Assembly (NCBI RefSeq): GCF_050436995.1
Contig: NC_134769.1
Location: 496,001-560,000, forward strand
DNA: 64,000 bases
DNA from: Anticarsia gemmatalis
Taxonomy: Eukaryota; Arthropoda; Insecta; Lepidoptera; Erebidae
Direction of reading: 5' to 3'
Position numbers and translations under genes: made by a program. Under the pieces are notes generated by a model. That model did not search any database. It was not told the DNA's origin and saw nothing but the letters and a program-made list of their open reading frames with translations. The first letter of the stretch is position 1. Each line of letters opens with the position of its first letter. Below, piece after piece: positions 1-10,854 of the stretch.

Positions 1-1087
1 TATGTTAATTGTATGTTTAGCCTAAAAGCTGTTGGTGTGCCAAAAAATAAATAAACAAAATAAATAAATAAATCAGCGCCCTTAGTGTATTCTGCAAAAA
101 CTTTTTTGTTTTTCAAGTCATTTCGAATGTAACCAAAAGTGACGATTATAGAAAATATAACGACTATAAAATATATATTTATTATTTTATCAATAAATAG
201 CATTAAAAATTGCGTCTTTTATATTTAAGGTAAGTGAAAAATATGAATTTCCGTAATTTCGTCTAAAAATGCTAATTAAATTTTTGTTTGTTTTATAGTA
301 AATTGAATATTATAATTACCATTTTTCGATTCAAATCTCATCTTAATACAGCATCACTGAGTTAATCAATTCTATATTTTAATCAACGAAAGCATAAAAA
401 TCGATTTAATATTTAATCCAATAATCTAATATAAATACTACATTTTAATTAAAATAAAAAAGGTAAGGCACACATTCGACATACCATACGTTTTAGGAGT
501 TATTCGTGCATTAGTATTGATGACAATAATTAAGTGTTCAACTTAATTAGGACTTAATGCTGAAAAACCTTTTAACTTTTAATCATTCTTTAAAGATTTT
601 ACTACCGGAAATGCTATATTGGGTACAATTTTCAATAATAATCATCTTTCTGAATTCGAAACCAGTTTTAATTCTTAAAAAAATATATTATTCTACCAGT
701 AGGACATGAGTGACTAAAGTAAATGTAACTAGAGTAAATTTTTGAATGGTTGTTTGTTACTATTTCAAGCAAAAACTATTGAATATGTTTAAAAGAAATT
801 AGGCATATGTATAGTTTATAACTTAACTTTTGTTTAACTCATAGTAAGCTCTTTACCCCTGCTAATCTTTCCAGCAGAAGCATGGATTACTATCACTTAC
901 AGCTATGACATAAGTACACAAATAGGCACAAAACTACTCAAAAATTATCCATTCTTATACTTTTCTCTCCTCTTTGTCCCAAAAGAACGGTAGAACAATA
1001 AGTGAAATTATTTTCAGCGCTATTTTTGTGCAAATACTCTCAAGTATCCTCCTTTTCGTTTAGAAACGGTGTGTTGAGGACCCGGAG
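1..1087. other. AT-rich intergenic DNA
   Basis: No coding signal seen. An A-rich (AATA)n stretch near 46-72 may be the tail of an old retroposon. Confidence 0.6.
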
Positions 1088-1131
1088 TGGAGCTGAGCGG
1101 AGCTGAACAGAGATGAGTTGAGCTAAGCTGA
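1088..1131. repeat. Imperfect 10-bp repeat, GAGCTGA core
   Basis: Four and a half decamers related to GCGGAGCTGA follow one another. The patch is G-rich against an AT-rich background and lies just before the 158-bp duplication. Confidence 0.6.
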
Positions 1132-1138
1132 GTACTCT

Positions 1139-1454
1139 TTTGTTACAGTCTTATATTGGACTTTAGTGTTTAGGTAGATTTGTTAACAAATATTAGGTCG
1201 GGGAGAAAATCTTTTCGCATTATAGTATGTATGAACTTGTAACAAAATCTCTTTGGCTTCAAGAATCACAAATGAGTACTCGTTCATTAGGTTTCCTTTG
1301 TTACAGTCTTATATTGGAATTTAATGTTTAGGTAGATTTGTTAACAAATATTAGGTTGGGGAAAAAATCTTTTCGCATTATAGTTTGTATGAACTTATAA
1401 TAAAATCTCTTTGGCTTCAAGAATCACAAATGAGTACACGGTTTATTAGATTTC
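1139..1454. repeat. 158-bp tandem duplication including a mariner MITE end
   Basis: The block starting TTGTTACAGTC at about 1139 recurs at about 1297 with an offset of 158. Both copies hold the left end of the mariner MITE and about 50 bases of flank. The copies differ at roughly one base in ten to twenty, so the duplication is not recent. Confidence 0.8.
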
Positions 1455-1564
1455 TTTCAGTAAGCTCGTGAGGTACCCAAATATCGAGCTTTTTTGTGTA
1501 GAGAAAAGATTTTATTGCCAGTTCATACATACTATAATGCGAAAAGACTTTTTCACCGACCTAA
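1351..1564 (-). mobile_element. Mariner-derived MITE
   Basis: Inverted repeats begin TTAGGT(C/T)GG and extend about 45-60 bases, including the TTTTCGCATTATAG motif, with TA on both sides (1349-1350, 1565-1566). The minus strand keeps a short mariner transposase piece reading KKLDIWVPHELTE. WVPHEL is a hallmark of the region between the DNA-binding and catalytic domains of mariner transposases. It is an internally deleted, non-autonomous copy. Confidence 0.85.
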
Positions 1565-1566
1565 TA

Positions 1567-2317
1567 GATACTCTCTGAGATTATGTCCGATTACGGTCGC
1601 GTGAGAGAGACATTTTAGTTTTTAAGATAAAATATTAATTTAAGGAGATAAAATAGTTGTACATTATAAAATTATTTCAAAGGCAAAATCCATCACACAC
1701 AAAAATATTATATTAAAGGTGAATTATCATGCTTTTTGAGCAAATATCAACTTAGAAGCGCAGTTTAAAGAATCCGCTTGATAAACTAAAGTAGGAAATT
1801 AAAGATACCCTATAAAGATAAACATCGTACATAATATTTGAACCTAGAGCATTATTTTATAGAAATCACATGAATATTAGGACACTGCAAAACAGTTCAT
1901 ACCTAGTACGAGTTCATCAAACTTCCTAGACAGAATACTACGTGTCACTAAGTCGGTTACTTCGCGAAACTTCTTGTTATTTCATAGAACCTAATAATAC
2001 ATGTTTTTCTTCGGCAAACCGCTTATTGATCGATAGTTCTTTTGCAAGACTTCCTAGAAACTCATCGTAGAAATGAAAATAAAGTTTCCACTACATAATA
2101 ACCTTTTAAAGAATACAGAAAAACGTTTATATTATATTTTACACGACTGCGCAATGCAAATAATGTGTTTATAAGGCTAGATATGAAAGTTACTTTATAG
2201 CACTGTGTGTACGGTACTTCGGGAATATTCTCATAAAAATAATAATTTCTCATTTGTTTAAGTCGGCTAATAAAGTCGAGACAAAAATGTCAAGATTTAA
2301 ATGACCCTCAGAGTACA
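1567..2317. other. Intergenic DNA, nothing recognised
   Basis: AT-rich sequence with no convincing exon, RNA gene or repeat. The open frame on the minus strand at 2062-2253 is of chance length. Confidence 0.5.
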
Positions 2318-2625
2318 TCTATACTTACTCCAATATATAAAATTTAAGGGTTGACTGACTGACATAGTGATCTATCAACGCACAGCCCAAACCACTGGAC
2401 GGATCAGGCTGAAATTTGCCATGCAGGTAAATGTTATGACGTAAGCATCCACTAAGAAATGAATTTGATAAATTCTTCCCCTAAAGGGATATAATAGGGG
2501 GTGAAAGTTTGTATAAATTTTCTTAAATTTTCGACTGATTGAACCGAAATTAACCTAGTTTCACACAGAGATACTTTCTACAAGCGAAAGCTTTTCACGC
2601 GGACGAAGTGGCGGGCGGAAGCTAG
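2318..2625 (+). mobile_element. Helitron-like non-autonomous element, 308 bp
   Basis: Begins TC after an A and ends CTAG before a T. A short G/C-rich hairpin (GCGGACGAAGTGGCG region) lies just before the end, as in Helitron 3' termini. The interior has a CCCCTAAAGGG patch that recurs in relics elsewhere in the window. Confidence 0.65.
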
Positions 2626-5284
2626 TTATATATAATTGTGTGCAACCCCGAAGCGATGGACCATAACTATCTAGCATCAGGCACAATAATATCTGTCTAT
2701 ACATGTACCTGTGTGAATGCAACAGTTCATAAGTATAAGACAGTTAATTACCGTCGCTAATTGAGTCAGTGAAACAAACACGAGAGGCACAATTACAACG
2801 TTTGATCAATTAACCGTAGCGATAGTGTGCTGTGTCAATATTTGTACAATATGTGTGTATGTTATTATACCTATCCGGAAGTAGGTTATTTGTGTAGCAA
2901 AAATTGATAAATTTTAGTGTATTTTGGTACACTAATAAATAAATTTACCTACTACTGTAAATAACACCGCTGGCAAAGGGTGCACTCAAATGAGGAAGGT
3001 GGCAATGCCTTGAGTCCATCATATTAGCCAAGTGCGGTTAGACTTTTTATACCTTCAAGATAGGCTTTATCACGATATTTCCTTTAAGAAAAAGTTCATT
3101 ATTTATATATCTAACGCACAAATTATCTCGAAAGCAGCAGTGTATATTTACTTTGTACACATATTTTTTTACGGCACGTAAGTAACATTTTTGGTACCAA
3201 TGGCGATACCTGAAATGATTCAACGAGTATTTTAGGTATACTTTAATTTTAGATGAAATTTTAGATTCGAATTTCAGATATAAGTAAATGTTTCGGTCGT
3301 TAGTTGTTCGTGTCGAAAACTAGTAAGTAGTAGACTTACATACATAATATATCTATTTATTCCAAGCTCTACATAACAAAGTCCATTCATAGCATTGTTA
3401 AAAATAAACGAGAGATAAAACAAACATATTATTATTCTATTTTCCATAACAAAATTGTCCAGCGTCGTCCTAATTTGTCCCCTGTCATAAAAACCGAAGC
3501 AATGTCCTCCCTGGTGACGTAAAACCAAAATATCTTCCTTGCCGGCGGATTTGTAAGAAAATTGAAAAAGGTAGGATCGTCCCGAATATAATTAAGGTGT
3601 CCTAGTGAGCGTATTGTAAATTTTTATGGGACATAATAATGTTTTAAGTAAAATGTAATGGCGTTACGAGATTTTTTCGTGTTTCTTGTTATTTGAAAGT
3701 GTCTGGATGTTTTGTCGAATTAAATGTATATTTTGTTTTTAATGTGCTTTTTATTATTTTAAATGATTATCTTCTTTTGTTGGGATGGAGGTGGTGGTTA
3801 TAAAAAACTCCAAGTATGCATGGTCTAGGAGTTTTAATAACAGTGCGTCACGTTTTCCTAAAATATTCAATAAAAAACTGTACCTTTAGATGATCAATAC
3901 TGTCAGCAAGGTGTAATTCATAGTTTCTCTACTATATCTGCATGCATAGTTATATTATTATGTCCTTCACTAAGATAAACAAAATGCCAGCCACATTTTT
4001 ATGAAGAAAGAAGCAGAGAAAAAAAGAACCTTTGTAAGAGGGGAGCGTCTGTAGAAATAATAATATTAAGTTAAACATACTTGAATGATTCGTAGAGATT
4101 ATTTTTACCCGTAACTCTCTCCCGGTCTCTCCCGAAACGAAGGATGGTTAAGCCTTAAAATCATCTCACTGGTACACTGTGGATTGGTTTTATATACCCT
4201 CAAAACTACACTACTATATTATGATAACAATTATTATACTCAGTAAGAGAGAGGTGAGTGACTGTCAGACAATAGGTGAGCAGTACCATGATACGGACAT
4301 GACCGGTCACGGAGATAAGTCAATTAATAGCCAGACGCTGGCCGGTCACCGGTAGATTAAGACGAACCATGGAGGTAAGGAACACACTGTTAGGAAGAAT
4401 AGCCAATTAGTTTCGGTGATAAGTGTACTGTGCCTAAATTCCCGGCTAATATTATGACTCGAAGACTCTGTCCGTCTGAAATGCCTTCACGGCTAAATTG
4501 CTAACTTAATTGTGGTAAAATATAATGTAAAGTTAGTTGAGGACCCATGTGATAAATCAACATGAGTAACTTTTTTTTAGTTTGCTCCCAAAATACTTAC
4601 TATTGCCTAATCACATTGTATGTAATCGGAGCCGCGCAGTTTAGAAATGTAATGAATTAGGTTTTTCAACATTTTATCCAAATGCATTCAAAAACAGTTC
4701 TTTTTTCAATTTTGTCAATTAGTTTCATAATTTAGAGCCTAATAATCTATACCTATAATTCTTTTTCAGAGCTTTCTTTTTTACTTATCTTCGAATTTAC
4801 ACTAGTACACATCGTTTTAATTGCAACGAAAACCTCGTCTTCTGTAACAAAATATTTCTATTCTATTCTGTATTGTATGTTTTAAGTAAAAAATGCAAAA
4901 ATTTAGTAATATTAGTGTTTTTTGTTATTTTTATTATTATAGTTGTTTTTATTATCTATTTCTCCAACAAGTCCACTATTTTACCACTCCGTATGTCTCC
5001 CCTAATCGACAGGTGCATCTCGTGCATCGCCGACGTCAGCCGACATTAGCCGAAGCTGACTGCCGACAGCCAATCACACGCGTGCGGAACATCAAAGCGA
5101 TTAGCCGCTCGTTATACAACACCTCTCTGTTTATGGACTTCATTTTGTTTTATTGGTTCCTGTTATGTAGCTTTATATATAGTAAGAAAATGGAAGAAAA
5201 ATTACTGAGGTAGGTTGTTTTTTTGTTAACTAAGACTAGTTTTCCTTCATGAGTTTGTCTATGATAAGTAATTATATGATCATA
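2626..5284. other. Intergenic DNA with one SINE relic
   Basis: Mostly unique AT-rich sequence. 2969-3052 is a worn minus-strand copy of the SINE tail that reads AACCCGCACTTGGCC when intact. 5010-5110 is locally GC-rich, with GACGTCAGCC and CAATCA motifs, and might be regulatory. No exon is seen. Confidence 0.45.
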
Positions 5285-5508
5285 CTAGCTGACCCGCGGA
5301 ACTTCGCTTGCGTCACATAAGAGAGAATGGGTCATTATTTTCACCGTTTTTGTAACATTTTTTACTGGTACTCTGCTCCTATCGGTCTTAGCGTAATGGT
5401 ATATAGCCTTCCTCGATAAATGGACTATCTAACACTGAAATAAATTTTCAAATGGGCCCAAACAAACAAACAAACTCTTCAGCTTTATAATATTAGTATT
5501 AGTATAGA
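5285..5508 (-). mobile_element. Helitron-like element, internally deleted
   Basis: Minus-strand copy: the CTAG end at 5285 is preceded by A, and the TC end at 5507-5508 is followed by T. It keeps the terminal hairpin (AACTTCGCTTGCG) and the (AAAC)n stretch near the 5' end, but lacks the middle segment that follows the GCTATC motif in the 8604 copy. Confidence 0.75.
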
Positions 5509-7505
5509 TTTTGCGTGACAAAAACTGAGTGAGAGAAAACACAATTTATCCAGATTTTTTTTGGTAAAAAAAACTTTTGTGAGTTTTGCAAATAATTTGT
5601 TTTCGGTAAATACATAAACTAACTTCTTTGAAAAGTCAGTACTAACACGATAAATAAAATAAATGGCAATTAAAAACGATTAAATCTAATCATATTTACT
5701 TTCTTGCAGATTTTGAGGATATGGGGACAAAATTGAATAATACGAAGTATTTTATATCCGTACCTAAGTTAGTTTATCACTACCATACCCATCAAAAAAG
5801 GAATCATCCCTAAAACTACAGATTCAAACCCCTACACTATACATATGTACGTCTATATATAATATACATTTAAAAGCTGAACAAAACACAGAGAAATAAA
5901 ACGTGAGATATAATTCTGTTGATATCAGCGCAACTTCGTGCAATTATTAAACTTGTACTATCGGTGACTGTTGCGAACGTGTCCATTGTTCGAAAATAGC
6001 TTTGGACTAGGATTTTGACTGTATTATATGATTTAACGTGATTTTTCAGATGCTTTGATTTCGTTTGTGGTCTGAGCGAAAGTGTATGCGATTGCTGACC
6101 ACGACTATGGCGCGATTCTCTGCCATTGTCGTCGACAACCGGCTAGCTATTTTAAAAAAATGTATAATAATCTGATTAGCGCCTCTACCAGGAGTTATAA
6201 GAACTATTTAATAACAAATTAAATGTCAAAACCTCGTAATGGTTAACTCGTCGTATATTTGCGACAGTAGAAAATTGCGCTACTGTCGTCAGTGTCAGAT
6301 TCGATTCCCGGGTCGTCCGATAAAGGATTTCCAATTTCTATTACCATATTCCCATTTAGTTTGAAGATTGATATCGTGACCTATCCAATATTATGACCAT
6401 AGACATTTTCGAAATTTCATGATATATTCCTGTATTTTCTACACCTCTATCCACGCTTTCGGGGGTAACAGGCGTGACGCTAATTAAAAAAGACTTTTTT
6501 TGTATTTATATTAGCCACAAAATCGGAAATTTTCAGAACAAAAAAAGAAAAATCGTCCCGTCCCACACAATGGAAACTAACAAAAATTAACATATCATAG
6601 TTTTTAGACGGTCCGTTCCTCCCCTACGATTCGCGTTTACTACTCCGTGTCGAACAAACGACTGTTATCTGAACGTAACAAGATAGCACCCCTACCCCCT
6701 ATCGCCCCCTATCACCCCCTTCTGACCTCCAACCCCCCATTTTATGCGGGGCGCGATTTACTAGCACTTCATACTAAAGGAAATTGATTCTTGACTTATT
6801 TGAAGGATTCCTATCATTTTTGTGTGAACTATGGAATTATTTTTGTTTTTGGGGGTTGAGGGATGTTCTAGATGACTTGTTTGACCTTACAGGGTTGACG
6901 AACTGTATGCCCTCTTACAGTATATAACCGGGGGATTTCAGAAATTTTGTTACTTTTTGGAATTGTCATTGTTTTTTCTTAGTTTAGGGGATGTTGTGGT
7001 GTTTAATGATACGTGCTTTTTTTTACATCAATTTCGTAACTTTTGAAAAATTTATTGGCGTAAAAGATATGTTTGAGGAGCATTTTTTGGAGTGTAGGTA
7101 CTTATTGGAGTATACTTAAAATATGTAGTTTTGTCTACATTGATGATATATATATGATATAATTATGTTCGTTTCATGGTGCTAGTAAGTTAACAAACTG
7201 CTGGGAGACTTTGATCAATACAGAAACTAGTTACAGAATTCAGTAATAAAAAAACATTAAAGTTTCAATTTTTATTAAAGATTATTTTGCATTGAAGTCG
7301 GTTTTTTTCGTAAGATTTTTTTGAGAAACTTGTTAATAACTGCTTTTTCATGAAAGATTTCGTCACGATGTTTTTCTTCACCATTGAACAAGTGATAATT
7401 ATTTCTAATACACACATAACTTAGAAGTCTTCGTTTGTACCATCGACCACTTGTGTGGAAGGTGCAAGTTTAGAACACTCTATTGCAGTTATGAAAAATA
7501 ACATA
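5509..7505. other. Intergenic DNA
   Basis: No gene. 6272-6335 contains a possible tRNA-like B box (GATTCGATTCCCG) from an old SINE. 6689-6719 is the C-rich motif listed separately. The rest is AT-rich and unrecognised. Confidence 0.45.
6689..6719 (-). other. G-quadruplex motif (minus strand)
   Basis: Runs C4, C5, C5 and C5 separated by 2, 5 and 5 bases, with a further C6 run at 6733-6738. On the minus strand this meets the canonical G-quadruplex pattern; on the plus strand it could form an i-motif. Confidence 0.7.
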
Positions 7506-7717
7506 TTAGGTCGGGGAAAAGTCTTTTCGCATTATAGTACGTATGAACTTGTAATAAAATCTCTTTGGCTTCAAGAATTATAAATGAGTACACGGATCAT
7601 TAGGTTTCTTTCAGTGAGCTCGTGAGGTACCCAAATATCGAGCTTTTTTGTGTAGAGAAAATATTTTATTACAAGTTCATACATACTATAATGCGAAAAG
7701 ACTTTTCCCCGACCTAA
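7506..7717 (-). mobile_element. Mariner-derived MITE, second copy
   Basis: 212 bp between TA duplications (7504-7505, 7718-7719). Inverted repeats of about 55-60 bases begin TTAGGTCGGGGAAAAG and are nearly perfect, better preserved than at 1351. The minus strand encodes KKLDIWVPHELTERN, a mariner transposase remnant of about 25 codons. The open frame of 102 codons at 7571-7879 is only this remnant plus flank. Confidence 0.9.
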
Positions 7718-7719
7718 TA

Positions 7720-8330
7720 TTTTAGAACCGAAATAGTACGAGAATATATCTTTTAAAAATTTTGTTTCTATGTTTAAAACAATGTAAAACATACCGTTTA
7801 TCAAAAGCAAAACAAATGCGTTTTTACCGCGACCAAATAATAATAAACTACAAAATAAATATTGTTTTGTAATTGACATATTATTATTTATAGTTCATGC
7901 CAATTGCTCTTTAGGTAGCAATCAATTTGTTTAAACGCGGTAAATATAGCGAAACTAATATATCATTTAAGCGGACATTTGCGGATTTTAATAGATACCT
8001 ACTTAATGGTTTTAAACTCTTGCAACTTGTACACATACACATACATACATACTTATGTCCGAAGGCCGTTATTTGGTTTCTAGGAAACATCTGCAACTTT
8101 AATCTAGGGATATATAGGAATAGGGCCTATCTTTGGACAAGATAATCGAACTGTCCGATAAGCAATCAAATGCTTTCAATCACAGGCAGTTACTTATAGA
8201 AATTCATCGTAAATCTGTACAGGAGTTTAACTGTGAAAGCTCAACAGACAGAATGATAGCTTGTATATTAGACTAGTGAATGCAAAATCTTTCTAGTCGT
8301 CTTTAGTTTGTAGCTCCACTCCATACACTA
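7720..8330. other. Intergenic DNA
   Basis: AT-rich with a short ACAT microsatellite near 8033-8055. Overlapping open frames on both strands at 7911-8145 look like chance. Confidence 0.5.
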
Positions 8331-8567
8331 GCCCATAGCCAGTTGCGCTCACCGGTCGGTAAACGATCTGTGGGTTAAGCAATTCTTGGCGCGGTCATTC
8401 TATAGATGGGCGACCGCATAGTGGTATTTGAGCTGGGCGTTTTCGTGCTTCGGAGGGTACGTAAAAAGTCGGTCCCAGCTGTTGCCTACTAAGATAACAG
8501 TCGTTAAGCCAAGTCAAAGGCCTCTCGGGCGGCTTGATCAACTTTGACACTAGGATGACAACTAACC
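8331..8567 (+). mobile_element. 5S-rRNA-like SINE, copy A
   Basis: The head contains GGTTAAGCAA, then TTGGCGCGGTCA and TAGATGGGCGACCGC. These correspond in order and spacing to the A box and intermediate element of the 5S rRNA internal promoter. The tail (GTTAAGCCAAGTC ... TTTGACACTAGG) is unrelated to 5S and is shared by the other copies. Transcription would be by RNA polymerase III through TFIIIA-type sites (inference). Confidence 0.75.
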
Positions 8568-8603
8568 ATACGACAATCAAACAAGCTCCACTCTTATTAA
8601 TTA

Positions 8604-8861
8604 CTAGCTGACCCGCGCAACTTCGCTTGCGTCACATAAGAGAGAATGCGTCATAATTTTCCCCGTTTTTGTAGCATTTCTCGTTGCTACTCCGCTCCTA
8701 TTAGTCGTAGCGTGATGATATATAGCCTATAGCCTTCCTCGATAAATAGGCTATCTAACACTGAAAGAATTTTTCAAATCGGGCCAGTAGTTCCTGAGAT
8801 TAGCGCGTTCAAACAAACAAGCAAACAAACAAACTCTTCAGCTTTATAATATTAGTATAGA
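8604..8861 (-). mobile_element. Helitron-like element, full length
   Basis: 258 bp. CTAG at 8604-8607 is preceded by A and the TC end at 8860-8861 is followed by T. The terminal hairpin CGCAA/TTGCG with loop GCGAAG, the GCTATATATCATCACGC interior and the (AAAC)n run are all present. A good reference copy for the family. Confidence 0.8.
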
Positions 8862-9085
8862 TAGCGTGATGTTATGTAACCTATAGTGGTCCTCAGTAAA
8901 TAAAACATTAAACACATTTTTTTTAGTTTTCCACTCCTGTTAGCCATAGCATTATGTAATAACCTACAGCCTTCTTCAACAAATAGGCTATTAAACACAT
9001 CAATATATTTTCAGTTCGAACCAGTAGTTCCTGAAATAAACAGTTTTAAACAAATTGTTCAGCTTTATATTATAGTATCTAGGTA
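8862..9085 (-). mobile_element. Degraded Helitron-like copy
   Basis: Directly abuts the 8604 element and repeats its parts in the same order: a worn CTACAGCC motif, AACCAGTAGTTCCTGA, and a GCTTTATATTAT end. The hairpin end is missing. Confidence 0.6.
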
Positions 9086-9175
9086 TAAGTTTGAATGTAC
9101 TAGCAAGCATCAAGCGATATTTCCTGTGTATAGATCAAATGCAATACGCAAATCGCATTAAGGCTGTATCAATAA

Positions 9176-9419
9176 CTAGCTGACCCGCGCAACTTCGCTT
9201 GCGTCACATAAAATTTTTCCCCGTTTTTGTATCATTTTTCACTGGTTCTCTGCTCCTATTGGTCGTAGCGTGATGATATATAGCCTATAACCTTCCTCGA
9301 TAAATGGGTTATCTAACACTGAAATAATTTTTTAAATCGGACCAGTAGTTCTTGAGATTAGCGCGTTCAAACAAACAAACAAACAAACAAACTCTTCAGC
9401 TCTATAATATAAGTATAGA
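9176..9419 (-). mobile_element. Helitron-like element
   Basis: Same family as 8604, with CTAG at 9176 after A and TC at 9418-9419 before T. The hairpin is intact. It lacks the AGAGAGAATGCG segment near the hairpin, and its (AAAC)n run is longer. Confidence 0.8.
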
Positions 9420-9524
9420 TATAGATGTAGCGACAGTAAGGAGCAAGCTTACTACAGAGTACTTGCCTAGACATCTAGATAATATTTGATCTTTCCTTTA
9501 AATACAATATTTTCTTTAAATACA

Positions 9525-9732
9525 GTCGGTAAACGATCAGTGGGTTAAGCAACGTAAAGTTGGTGCTGTTATTCTATAGATGGGTGACAGCATAGTGGTA
9601 TTTGAACTGAGCATCTCCTTGCTTTGGAAGGCACGTAAATATTTCGTCCCGATTGTTGTCAATTAAGATAACAGTTGTTAAGCCATGTCAAACGCTTTTC
9701 GGGCGGCTTGAACAACTTTGACATTAGGTCGA
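9525..9732 (+). mobile_element. 5S-rRNA-like SINE, copy B (5' truncated)
   Basis: Begins at TCGGTAAACGATC and lacks the first 25-30 bases. GGTTAAGCAACG and TAGATGGGTGACAGC are readable but worn. The shared tail follows to ATTAGGTCGA. Confidence 0.65.
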
Positions 9733-9740
9733 ATGTAGCT

Positions 9741-9999
9741 AAATACCAGTGTTTTTTTATGGAGTGACTGCATATCAGTCCTCCACAACCCAGTTACCAG
9801 AATTATAACACGATACTACTCGGTAAGACTACTAGTAACGACTGCCAAGATCGTTGAAAATAACAGCCTAGACACAATTTAACGTACCTTCCGAAACATG
9901 GAGGAACTCAATATGTATAATATGGTCACCCATCCAAAGACTGACCTCGACCAGCGCAGCTTAACCTGCGCGGCTATTGCTACTTAGCCGCGAGCTTAG
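9741..9999 (-). mobile_element. 5S-like SINE, second body type
   Basis: On the minus strand the head reads GGTTAAGCTGCGCTGG and GGATGGGTGACC, again 5S A box and intermediate element. Its body differs from copies A-F and contains AACTGGGTTGTGGAGG and a GCAGTCACTCCA motif, which I remember as common in lepidopteran genomes. It lies opposite to and a few bases from copy B. Confidence 0.65.
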
Positions 10000-10614
10000 C
10001 GAGAAAGTTTTATGTATTTCATTAAACATTTTAAACACACACGTGCGTATAAATGTCACGGTTATTTATATGTTATTATGATTAAAATAGTAAACGTCAT
10101 ATTTGTAATGATAGTTATGCTTATATATTTTACTTTTATTAAAATAAATGGATTATGCAAGGTTTCGTACAATGTCATTAGGTTTAATTTCAATTAGAAC
10201 TGCTCTGTTGTCTTTTAAATCAACCGTGAAGTTTTGAAGTTTCAGATAAATATTGTTTTTGTTTCAAAATCTATTACTTTGTAACGGGGTTTGTTATTGA
10301 GAATTTCCCAAAACACTGAAACACTTTACATAAACGATATGTCGGGTCTGACTCAGTGGTTAAATACAACATAAAATGTCGCTCCCACTATACATGGATG
10401 TCTTGCATTTCAGCTTCAAAATATATTTTCATAAACACACAAAGTATTTTTCTAAAATTTTTTTTTCTGTTTTAGTTCCTTAAAATCACGGCTTACCTTT
10501 TTTTAATCCCCAATATATTTCTTACAATTTCACATTGATGACTTTTTATATGCAGGCTGAAATTAGTATACGCTGTAGTAAGATTGACCTTAGAAATCGT
10601 TCCGTTAATTCTTA

Positions 10615-10854
10615 TCTATACTAATATTATAAAACTGAAGAGTTTGTTTGTTTGAACGCGCTAATCTCGGGAACTACTGGATCGATTTGAAAAATTCTTT
10701 CAGTGTTAGATAGCTCATTTATCGAGGAAGGTTATAGGCTATATATCATCACGCTACGACCAATAGGAGCAGAGTACCAGTGAAAAATGTTACAAAAACG
10801 GGGAAAATTATGATTCTCTTATGTGACGCAAGCGAAGTTGCGCGGGTCAGCTAT
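10615..10854 (+). mobile_element. Helitron-like element
   Basis: Begins TC after A at 10614, carries the family interior and the GCGAAG-loop hairpin, and ends CAGCTAT, where the last base of the usual CTAG is changed. The (GTTT) run is short (two units). Confidence 0.75.

Noticed and set aside
4893..5213. 106-codon frame on the + strand
   Set aside because: Tyr/Phe-rich from AT bias, then an odd GC-rich part; no motif and no splice logic.
8331..8567. True 5S rRNA gene
   Set aside because: Only the internal promoter region is similar; the ends do not pair and the tail is unrelated.
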